Positions 1 to 4,970 of a DNA stretch of 5,935 nucleotides are shown piece after piece (the first letter of the stretch is position 1; every line of letters begins with the position of its first letter). A program made the translations under genes and the position numbers. The stretch comes from Chloroflexota bacterium (GTDB lineage Bacteria; Chloroflexota; Dehalococcoidia; GIF9; UBA5620): the NCBI GenBank assembly GCA_026389735.1, contig JAPLHH010000026.1, positions 1-5,935 of the forward strand. The letters are read 5' to 3'. The notes beneath the pieces are model-generated. The model had not been told where the DNA came from. It did no database searches and worked only from the letters and a program-made list of their open reading frames with translations.

Positions 1-735
1 CATCACAGACAATGCGCCGCCTTCTTTGATAGCCTTCTCAAATGGATATAGGTAAACTTCCCTGAGCATCCTGGGTGGTACATCAGCAGGCGCCCAGTTC
101 AGTCCGCCCTCTGATTTGCCATAACCGATGAAGTGTTTTAACGTGGCTACAACGCCTTGCTTTATGTCTTCGCTTTGCAGTCCTTTTACAAATGTCGTTC
201 CCATGGTGGCGACGAGATAAGGGTCCTCACCATAGGTCTCTTCGACTCTTCCCCATCTTGGGTCTCTGACCACGTCTAAAACAGGTGAAAGACCCTGGCG
301 CACGCCAACAGCCATCATCTGTGCCCTTGTTACCCGAGTCATCTTATCCACCAGTTCTGGCTCCCAGGTGCTGGCTATACCGATGATCTGGGGAAAGATT
401 GTGGCATTTTTGGCCATAAAGCCGTTCAGGCACTCCTCGTGGACCAGCGCAGGTATGCCAAGCCGGGTATTTTCGATTAGGAATCTTTGAATTTCATTTG
501 TGAAGGCTGCGATTTCCCTGGGAGGCAAAGCGGTAGCTACTCCAGGCCTGGATATTTGCCCGATGCCATTTTTAATGAGCGATTCTGCCCTCTCTGGCGA
601 GAATTTTCCAGCTTCCAGTACCTCGAAGCTCCAGATACCGCCGAGCTGTGCAAGTTTCTCATCGAGCGTCATCCTGGAAATTAGGTCTTTGGCTCTGGCA
701 TCAACTGATTGCGAGGAATCACGACAAGTTTCCAT
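1..735 (-). CDS. Glycoside hydrolase family 3 (beta-glucosidase/beta-xylosidase type), N-terminal part, runs off the left edge
   Basis: Translating the minus strand from the ATG at 735-733 gives 245 open residues down to base 1. They match the GH3 N-terminal TIM-barrel domain. Visible motifs are RMTLDEKLAQL (residues 21-31), RLGIPALVHEE (91-101), the GH3 signature around RDPRWGRVEETYGEDPY (157-173), the conserved KHF (200-202) and LREVYLYPFE (224-233). GH3 enzymes remove terminal beta-linked sugars from oligosaccharides or glycosides by a retaining mechanism. The catalytic Asp nucleophile normally follows in an SDW-type motif that lies beyond the edge, so activity and exact substrate cannot be judged. 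No signal peptide is seen, suggesting a cytoplasmic enzyme acting on imported oligosaccharides. The start is supported by a GGGAG ribosome site (746-742) six bases upstream. The frame stays open further upstream but shows no GH3 similarity there. Family assignment is very secure; specificity is unknown. Confidence 0.95.
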   Translation of the reverse strand, partial: METCRDSSQSVDARAKDLISRMTLDEKLAQLGGIWSFEVLEAGKFSPERAESLIKNGIGQISRPGVATALPPREIAAFTNEIQRFLIENTRLGIPALVHEECLNGFMAKNATIFPQIIGIASTWEPELVDKMTRVTRAQMMAVGVRQGLSPVLDVVRDPRWGRVEETYGEDPYLVATMGTTFVKGLQSEDIKQGVVATLKHFIGYGKSEGGLNWAPADVPPRMLREVYLYPFEKAIKEGGALSVM

Positions 736-764
736 TGCTCTCTCCCTGGATATCTTAATGTCAC

Positions 765-794
765 ATTGTATCGGTATTGGGCTTAATTTTACAA
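765..794 (-). promoter_or_regulatory. Candidate sigma70-type promoter for the GH3 gene
   Basis: On the minus strand, TTGTAA (794-789, four of six to the -35 consensus) and TACAAT (770-765, five of six to the -10) are separated by 18 bases. Transcription would begin near 758, leaving a leader of about 22 bases that includes the ribosome site. Position and spacing fit, but this is a sequence match only. Confidence 0.45.
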
Positions 795-867
795 GGGCAA
801 ATAATATCACTCCTTTTCCACAAATCCTGTGTGGGCGATTCGATTGATACTTTTTGGCGTAGGGGCA

Positions 868-895
868 TACACATATAGTATGATATTACACATAT
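868..895. repeat. Two exact copies of TACACATAT, 19 bases apart, upstream of the dehydratase gene
   Basis: TACACATAT occurs at 868-876 and again at 887-895, so the copies lie on roughly the same face of the helix (two turns apart). The segment between them contains TATAGT (874-879) and TATGAT (879-884), either of which could be a -10 element, but no convincing -35 lies at the right distance. The repeat could be a tandem binding site for an activator that makes up for the weak -35. That role is inference; the repeat itself is plain in the sequence. Confidence 0.4.
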
Positions 896-931
896 TGATT
901 TAACAAGGAACGTGACTAAATAGAAGCTTTT

Positions 932-936
932 GGAGG
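932..936 (+). promoter_or_regulatory. Ribosome binding site GGAGG of the dehydratase gene
   Basis: GGAGG sits nine bases before the ATG at 946. It rules out the nearer ATG at 938, which would be only one base from the site and would reach a TGA after three codons. Confidence 0.8.
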
Positions 937-945
937 TATGAAAAC

Positions 946-2409
946 ATGAGTATGATGACAGGGAAGCAGTATCGGGAAAGTCTGAGGCGACTTAAGCCCG
1001 AGATCTACTATCTGGGCGAGAAGGTTGAGAGCGTGGCCGACCATCCTGCCTTCATGCCTCACGTGAATGCCGCAGCACTGACCTACGATATGGCGTTGGC
1101 GCCAGAATTCGAGGAGTTGTTGTCGACTACCTCACATCTCACAGGTGAAAAAATCAACCGCTACACGCACATACATCACAGCCACGATGACCTGGTGAAA
1201 AAGGTCAAGATGCTGCGCGCTCTCGGCCAGCAGACGGGCAGCTGCTTTCAGAGGTGTGTCGGCCATGATGGGCTCAATTCTGTCTATTCGGTTACCTACG
1301 AAATAGACCAGAAGATGGGGACAGACTATCACAAGCGGTTGGTCAACTTGCTCAAGGAAGTGCAATCCAAAGACCTCATGATTTCAGGGGCTATGACCGA
1401 TGTAAAGGGTGACCGCCGCCTGTCTCCAAGCCAGCAGAAAGACCCTGACCTCTATGTGCACGTGGTGGAAAAGAAAAAAGACGGCATCGTGGTCAGCGGC
1501 GCCAAAGCCCACATTACCGGTGCGGTTAATTCACACGGGCATCTGGTGATGCCTACGGCTGCCATGAAGGCGGAGGACGCCGACTATGCTGTCTGTTTCT
1601 ATGTACCCGTGGATGCCCCCGGCGTAATCCACATCTTCGGTCGGCAGACCAACGACACTCGGAAGTGCGGCAGCTGTTTTCTTGACCAGGGCAATGTGGA
1701 CTACGGCATTGTTGGTGGCGAGGCGCTGATTGTCTTTGACAAGGTCTTCGTTCCCTGGGAGCGCGTCTTTATGTGTGGGGAATACGAGTTTGCTTACGAA
1801 TTGGTGGAGAGGTTTGCCACCGCTCACCGTCAGAACTATGGTGGCTGCAAGACTGGCATGGCTGATACTCTCATCGGCGCCAGTTACGCGCTGGCACAAG
1901 CCCAGGGAACCGACCGGGCTTCGCACATCAGGGACAAGCTGGTAGAGATGGTTCACCTGACGGAGACCCTTTACTGCTGCTCCATAGCCTGTTCTTGCCA
2001 GGGTTATGCTTTACCTGCAGGCTCATACATGGCTGACCCGCTTCTGGCTAATGTTACCAAACTTAACGTTACCCGCCATGTCTATGAGATCGCCAGGCTA
2101 GCCCAGGACATCGCCGGCGGTATATTAGCCACTGCGCCCTCGGAGATGGACTGGAAAGACCCAAGGGTCGGTAAATACGTGGATAAATACATGAAGGGTG
2201 TTGCCGATGTACCTGCCGAGACCAGAATGCGACTGATTCGGCTTCTTGAGGCAATGACTTGCGGTACCGCACTGGTCGAGTCCATGCATGGTGCCGGCTC
2301 ACCTCAGGCGCAGAGAATCATGATTGAGCGGCAGGCTAACCTTGAGCGCAAAAAACGGCTGGCGGAGAAGCTGGCCAAAATCGGCGAACAGCCCCTCTTT
2401 GTCTGCTAA
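946..2409 (+). CDS. abfD: 4-hydroxybutyryl-CoA dehydratase / vinylacetyl-CoA delta-isomerase
   Basis: A 487-residue protein, almost the length of the Clostridium aminobutyricum enzyme (about 490). The enzyme is a homotetramer with FAD and a [4Fe-4S] cluster that converts 4-hydroxybutyryl-CoA to crotonyl-CoA by a ketyl-radical route and isomerises vinylacetyl-CoA. It serves 4-aminobutyrate/succinate fermentation and, in archaea, 4-hydroxybutyrate carbon-fixation cycles. All four known cluster ligands have counterparts: C100 and C104 in CFQRC, H294 in AHRQNYGG and C301 in GGCKTG. Active-site positions of the family are also kept: Q102, T191, E259, Y298, K302 and the E446 of ESMHGAGSPQAQ. These rule out the related flavin monooxygenases (HpaB type), which lack the cluster. 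The C-terminal region is a few residues shorter than in the clostridial protein. The start is fixed by GGAGG at 932-936. The protein should be cytoplasmic and oxygen-sensitive. No partner such as a CoA transferase or 4-hydroxybutyrate dehydrogenase is in the window, so the physiological direction is open. Confidence 0.95.
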   Translation: MSMMTGKQYRESLRRLKPEIYYLGEKVESVADHPAFMPHVNAAALTYDMALAPEFEELLSTTSHLTGEKINRYTHIHHSHDDLVKKVKMLRALGQQTGSCFQRCVGHDGLNSVYSVTYEIDQKMGTDYHKRLVNLLKEVQSKDLMISGAMTDVKGDRRLSPSQQKDPDLYVHVVEKKKDGIVVSGAKAHITGAVNSHGHLVMPTAAMKAEDADYAVCFYVPVDAPGVIHIFGRQTNDTRKCGSCFLDQGNVDYGIVGGEALIVFDKVFVPWERVFMCGEYEFAYELVERFATAHRQNYGGCKTGMADTLIGASYALAQAQGTDRASHIRDKLVEMVHLTETLYCCSIACSCQGYALPAGSYMADPLLANVTKLNVTRHVYEIARLAQDIAGGILATAPSEMDWKDPRVGKYVDKYMKGVADVPAETRMRLIRLLEAMTCGTALVESMHGAGSPQAQRIMIERQANLERKKRLAEKLAKIGEQPLFVC

Positions 2410-2424
2410 CAGAAGTGTCACAAA

Positions 2425-2552
2425 ACATGTAGCGCGAGGCTTTAGCCTCGCTTTATCTGAAAGAATCTAAGATTTTTTGGGGGCACGGTTTATAGTCGGA
2501 TCGTAGTTCGGCTGGACGTAGAAAGCGACACTTCAGGGTCGCAACTACATGT
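2425..2552. mobile_element. MITE-like inverted-repeat element (128 bases) between the dehydratase and the small Cys protein
   Basis: The unit begins ACATGTAG (2425-2432) and ends with its exact reverse complement CTACATGT (2545-2552). Just inside each end lies a palindrome bounded by GCGA...TCGC: GCGAGGC-TTTA-GCCTCGC at 2434-2451 and an imperfect GCGAC...GTCGC at 2525-2542. Aligned end to end, the two termini share an imperfect inverted repeat of about 27 bases. There is no reading frame inside. Because ACATGT is itself a palindrome and occurs at both ends, it may be either the repeat tip or a 6-base target duplication. This shape is typical of non-autonomous mobile or dispersed repeats. Whether further copies exist in the genome cannot be seen here. 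Confidence 0.5.
2434..2451 (+). terminator. Hairpin behind the dehydratase gene, possible weak terminator
   Basis: A perfect 7-base-pair GC-rich stem (GCGAGGC / GCCTCGC) with a TTTA loop is followed by TTTATC, a short and poor T-tract. It lies 25 bases after the dehydratase stop and is part of the MITE-like unit, so any termination activity may be incidental. Confidence 0.4.
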
Positions 2553-2576
2553 AAGGGATCTTAATAAACGTTAGAA

Positions 2577-2906
2577 TTGCCGAAGAATAGTCGCAAAGTT
2601 AAAGTAGCGCTGAAATACTGCGGCTCCTGCAATCCACATGTGGGTTTGACAAGGATAACTCGTCATCTGGCTAAGGTGGCTGAGGAGCGGGGTGATTTCC
2701 AGCTTGTGCCTCTGTCTGAAGATGACATCGACGTGGTGGTCATTCTGTGCGGCTGTCCACGTGCCTGTGGCAACAAGGCTGAGGTCAGGGCTAGAGCCAA
2801 TCAAAGCCTGCTAACAGCCGGTGAGTCCATAAATGGTAGGCATGTACCAGAAGCTCACCTTCCGTCGGCCGTAGAGCAAGAGCTTATCAAGATTCTGGAC
2901 AGCTAA
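2577..2906 (+). CDS. Small cysteine-rich protein of unknown function (possible metal or Fe-S binding)
   Basis: A 109-residue protein; I cannot assign a function or named family. After a basic start it carries KYCGSCNPHVGLTRI (C15, C18), then a predicted helix, and a hydrophobic strand running into DVVVILCGCPRACGNK (C58, C60, C64). The paired CGSC and CGCPRAC motifs look like ligands for a metal or iron-sulfur cluster, and the strand-helix pattern suggests a compact alpha/beta fold. My recollection is that proteins starting with a Y-C-G-x-C-N-P motif recur in anaerobes, but I cannot verify this here. The only usual start codon is the TTG at 2577, because an in-frame TAA lies at 2565. It has no ribosome site at a normal distance; AAGGG at 2553-2557 is about 19 bases away. 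It follows the dehydratase on the same strand, 167 bases downstream and 24 bases beyond the MITE-like unit, so a former operon partnership is plausible. Its stop is in frame with the HD-GYP remnant that follows. Confidence 0.7.
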   Translation: MPKNSRKVKVALKYCGSCNPHVGLTRITRHLAKVAEERGDFQLVPLSEDDIDVVVILCGCPRACGNKAEVRARANQSLLTAGESINGRHVPEAHLPSAVEQELIKILDS

Positions 2907-2921
2907 GCCGCAGCCCTAGAT

Positions 2922-3227
2922 GTGCTGAGAAAGCTGGAATTTCCCTGGCCGCTTGACAAGGCTGTACTACAGCACCATGAGAGATTAGACGGCTCCGGCT
3001 ATCCCGATGGACTTTCCGGCGAAGGCATGATTCTGGAGGCAAGGATTTTGTGCGTAGCTGATGTTGTGGAATCTATGGTCTCTCATCGGCCTTACCGGCC
3101 AGCTCTCGGAACAAAAAAGGCATCAAATGAAATCCTGCAGAATAAAGGCATCCTCTACGACCCCGAAGTGACTGATGCCTGCTCCAAGCTGTCTTCCAAC
3201 GGTGGCTTTAAGCTAGAGCGGGAATGA
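2922..3227 (+). pseudogene. C-terminal remnant of an HD-GYP domain protein (cyclic-di-GMP phosphodiesterase type)
   Basis: From the GTG at 2922 the 101 residues match only the second half of an HD-GYP domain. Visible are HHERLDGSGYP (residues 18-28, the GYP signature), ARILCVADVVESM (metal-site Asp in VAD), SHRPYRPALG, and the closing NKGILYDPEVTDAC. Similarity continues in frame upstream to about 2913 and stops against the TAA of the preceding gene at 2904-2906. The first half of the domain, with the HD diad and HDIGK motif needed for the di-metal centre, is missing, as is any sensor or receiver part. A full HD-GYP domain is nearly twice this length. No ribosome site precedes the GTG. It is therefore almost certainly a non-functional fragment left by a deletion or recombination. 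A short expressed peptide cannot be excluded, but it could not hydrolyse cyclic-di-GMP. Confidence 0.85.
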
Positions 3228-3299
3228 TAGCCGCAGCAAATTGCCGCTAAACTATAATCTGCAATCCACATCGAAGCACGCCAGGCTCTCGTTTATGTT

Positions 3300-3328
3300 T
3301 TGACAAGTTGTCAGCAGAGCTTTAACAT
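3300..3328 (+). promoter_or_regulatory. Sigma70-type promoter of the M28 peptidase gene
   Basis: A perfect TTGACA (3300-3305) and TAACAT (3323-3328, four of six) are separated by exactly 17 bases. Predicted transcription starts near 3335, only about 11 bases before the ATG at 3346, which matches the lack of a ribosome binding site in front of that ATG. Confidence 0.6.
3301..3313. promoter_or_regulatory. Operator-like palindrome TGACAA-G-TTGTCA over the -35 element
   Basis: A perfect 6+1+6 inverted repeat overlaps five of the six bases of the -35 box and extends into the spacer. A dimeric repressor bound there would block RNA polymerase. The symmetry is directly visible. The regulator is unknown and none is encoded in the window. 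Confidence 0.4.
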
Positions 3329-3345
3329 AGGCACGGCAGCTCGCT

Positions 3346-4593
3346 ATGGGAAGCTCTGGCTTAGAGATAACTAAAAATCATGTACGTCGCGTTTTCGCTT
3401 TTACCGACGAGGTCGTAGAGCAGTACCCCAACCGCCTGGCAGGAACAGAAGCCTGCCGGGATGCTGCCAACCGGATAAAGAGTGAATTCATCAAGAATTG
3501 TGACCCGGGTTCGGTGCAAGTAGAAGGGTTCACCGTCCACCCCAAGAGCTTCTTGAAATACATTCCCGGGCTGGTTATCCTTTACATTATCTCCTCAATT
3601 CTCTTATATTTCCAGTTCCCCTTGCCCGCATTTATCGGGTACTCACTGGCAATTTTCGTCTTTTATTCCCAGTTCGTGCGCTACTGGGAGGTACTTGACC
3701 CGTTGTTTCCCAAGGCCACCGGATACAACGTCTTCGGAACTATTGAACCGGAGGGGGAGGTAAGGCAGCAGGTGATTGTCAGCACCCATCACGATGCCGC
3801 TTACGTCTTTCAACTTATTGCCCGTGTCCCGAAATACTACGCCAGGTTCATCACCGGAGGGATACTGTTTCTGGTGCTCGGTTTCCTTGTTTCTCTGGTA
3901 GGGACAATCCTGGCCATTTTCCACATCTCGCTCCCTGGGTGGATATCTCTGGTGTTGATAGCGGGCAGCCTTCTTTTGCTTCCTCTAGCCTTTTTTACCA
4001 CGGGTCAGGTGTCTCCAGCTGCCGGCGATAACATGGTTGCCGTGGCAATTGCCAACGAGACGGCGAAGCTTTTTCGCGATGCCAGGCAAGCCGGCGCAAA
4101 TCCACTGCGGCATACACGGCTGATGGTGGCATCTTTTGATGCCGAGGAAGCCGGCCTGCGCGGAGCACGGGCATTTTGCAAGAAGCACGGCGAAGAACTG
4201 CTCCGCACCAAGACTTACGTTTTGAATATTGACACGCTACACAAAGTCAAAGACATTAGTTTTCTCAATAAGGATTTGAATGCCTCAGTAAAACTCTCCC
4301 ATGAGATGGCGCAGGATTGTGTCGATATTGCCAAGTCGTTAGGCTATCCTGCCAAGACTTCTGCCATGCCCTTTGGTGGCGGGAGCACAGATGCGGCTGA
4401 ATTCGGCAAAATGAGAGTGGAGGCCACCACTCTGGTTGGCATCAGTTTTGATATCAGCCAGTTCCGCGAAGGCCTAGTCTATCATACTCCGAACGACCTA
4501 TCTAAATATATCGAACCAGAACTGGTCGAAGCCGCCCTCAAAATAGTCCGGGATTACGTACTCAAAAAGGATAGCGAATCCTGTGGTACATGA
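3346..4593 (+). CDS. Membrane-bound M28-family zinc metallopeptidase (aminopeptidase type)
   Basis: A 415-residue protein with the ordered ligand set of peptidase family M28: H148-x-D150 (STHHDAA), D228 (AAGDN), E267-E268 (DAEEAGLRG), D296 (NIDTLHK) and H380 (VYHTPND). The family uses two zinc ions to remove N-terminal residues from peptides. E267 is the likely general base and the others metal ligands. The N-terminal segment NRLAGTEACRDAANRI (29-44) is typical of the fold. Hydrophobic segments at about 71-90, 94-115, 168-192 and 197-220 predict four membrane spans. The last two lie between HxD and the bridging Asp, which are normally only about 20 residues apart, so the catalytic domain is split by a membrane hairpin. 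No signal peptide is seen. The ATG is the first in frame after a TAG at 3328 and has no ribosome site, in keeping with a very short leader. Substrate and side of the membrane are unknown. The downstream hairpins suggest a single-gene transcript. Confidence 0.9.
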   Translation: MGSSGLEITKNHVRRVFAFTDEVVEQYPNRLAGTEACRDAANRIKSEFIKNCDPGSVQVEGFTVHPKSFLKYIPGLVILYIISSILLYFQFPLPAFIGYSLAIFVFYSQFVRYWEVLDPLFPKATGYNVFGTIEPEGEVRQQVIVSTHHDAAYVFQLIARVPKYYARFITGGILFLVLGFLVSLVGTILAIFHISLPGWISLVLIAGSLLLLPLAFFTTGQVSPAAGDNMVAVAIANETAKLFRDARQAGANPLRHTRLMVASFDAEEAGLRGARAFCKKHGEELLRTKTYVLNIDTLHKVKDISFLNKDLNASVKLSHEMAQDCVDIAKSLGYPAKTSAMPFGGGSTDAAEFGKMRVEATTLVGISFDISQFREGLVYHTPNDLSKYIEPELVEAALKIVRDYVLKKDSESCGT

Positions 4594-4596
4594 CTG

Positions 4597-4627
4597 CCCG
4601 CTTAGCTGTTTGAAAAGATTAAGCGGG
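4597..4627 (+). other. Hairpin three bases after the peptidase stop
   Basis: CCCGCTTA (4597-4604) pairs perfectly with TAAGCGGG (4620-4627) around a 15-base loop. No T-tract follows on the plus strand, so by itself it is not a standard terminator. It may act with the second hairpin or protect the mRNA 3' end. Confidence 0.45.
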
Positions 4628-4634
4628 AAAACAC

Positions 4635-4660
4635 AAGGCACAGATTGAAATCTGTGCCTT
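4635..4660. terminator. Strong hairpin terminator shared by the peptidase gene and the broken tRNA
   Basis: AAGGCACAGAT (4635-4645) and ATCTGTGCCTT (4650-4660) form a perfect 11-base-pair stem with a TGAA loop. On the plus strand it is followed by TTCAAATTTCTT. On the minus strand it is followed by GTGTTTT, and it begins ten bases after the CCA end of the tRNA remnant. It could therefore be the original terminator of that tRNA gene, now also serving the convergent peptidase gene. Confidence 0.7.
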
Positions 4661-4670
4661 TCAAATTTCT

Positions 4671-4706
4671 TGGTAGCGGGGGGATTTGAACTAACGACCT
4701 TCGGGT
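4671..4706 (-). pseudogene. 3' half of a tRNA gene (probably Met type), broken; possible attachment-site remnant
   Basis: On the minus strand the 36 bases begin ACCCGAAGGTCG, continue through the T-loop TTCAAAT and end GCTACCA. This is the pattern of the 3' strand of an anticodon stem, variable loop, T-arm, acceptor strand and encoded CCA. Similarity ends abruptly on the 3' side of the anticodon loop, and nothing beyond 4706 resembles a 5' half. Only 13 bases separate TTCAAAT from the end instead of the usual 16, so the T-stem cannot close. The gene is therefore dead. Assignment to Met rests on general resemblance, since the anticodon is lost. A break at the anticodon loop is where many tyrosine integrases recombine. 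Confidence 0.7.
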
Positions 4707-4970
4707 GGGAACTGCTATATTTGGCATGAGGAGAAATGCCAGGGCCCAAGTTCGCCGTGCTCTGGGGCGTTTATGTGCGGGCTGTATTGGGGTGGTTTGG
4801 GAAAATAATAGGAATTTTGGGAAATGAATATGATGGCGTCGCCACTGCTTATCACACAGGTATTGACAGCCAGCAATCAGAGGCTTAAAATGGCAGACGG
4901 TAGTTGATGTAGGAAATCTAGGCTCAAGGAACCGATAGTTTTAAAGGTAGAATCTGGGTGGTAGAGTCAG
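4707..4970. other. Gene-free stretch upstream of the 7TM protein
   Basis: I find no supported reading frame or RNA gene in these 264 bases. They hold a small inverted repeat, TGGCAT (4722-4727) with ATGCCA (4736-4741) around an 8-base loop, with no T-tract, and the promoter at 4863-4891. The rest is unassigned and may be decayed sequence next to the tRNA break. Confidence 0.5.
4863..4891 (+). promoter_or_regulatory. Near-consensus sigma70-type promoter of the 7TM gene
   Basis: A perfect TTGACA (4863-4868) and TAAAAT (4886-4891, five of six) are separated by exactly 17 bases. Transcription would start near 4898, giving a leader of about 73 bases. It is among the clearest promoter matches in the window and suggests the 7TM gene is transcribed independently. 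Confidence 0.65.

Noticed and set aside
487..847. Two overlapping plus-strand reading frames of 65 and 115 residues
   Set aside because: Most of their length lies opposite the GH3 gene, whose minus-strand translation carries clear family motifs. They have no recognisable motif or ribosome site.
938..949. Three-codon frame ATG AAA ACA TGA overlapping the dehydratase start
   Set aside because: Its ATG is one base from the GGAGG site, too close for initiation, and there is no sign of a leader-peptide mechanism.
1531..1956. Minus-strand frame of 141 residues inside the dehydratase gene
   Set aside because: It is antisense to a protein with complete conserved motifs and shows no features of its own.
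3228..3299. Possible terminator behind the HD-GYP remnant
   Set aside because: GCCGC occurs twice here as a direct repeat, not an inverted one, and no stable stem with a T-tract is present.
3643..3924. Minus-strand frame of 93 residues inside the peptidase gene
   Set aside because: Shadow of the M28 frame, which has ordered metal ligands across this region.
4498..4749. Minus-strand frame of 83 residues over the peptidase end, terminator and tRNA remnant
   Set aside because: It runs through two hairpins and the tRNA remnant and has no similarity I recognise.
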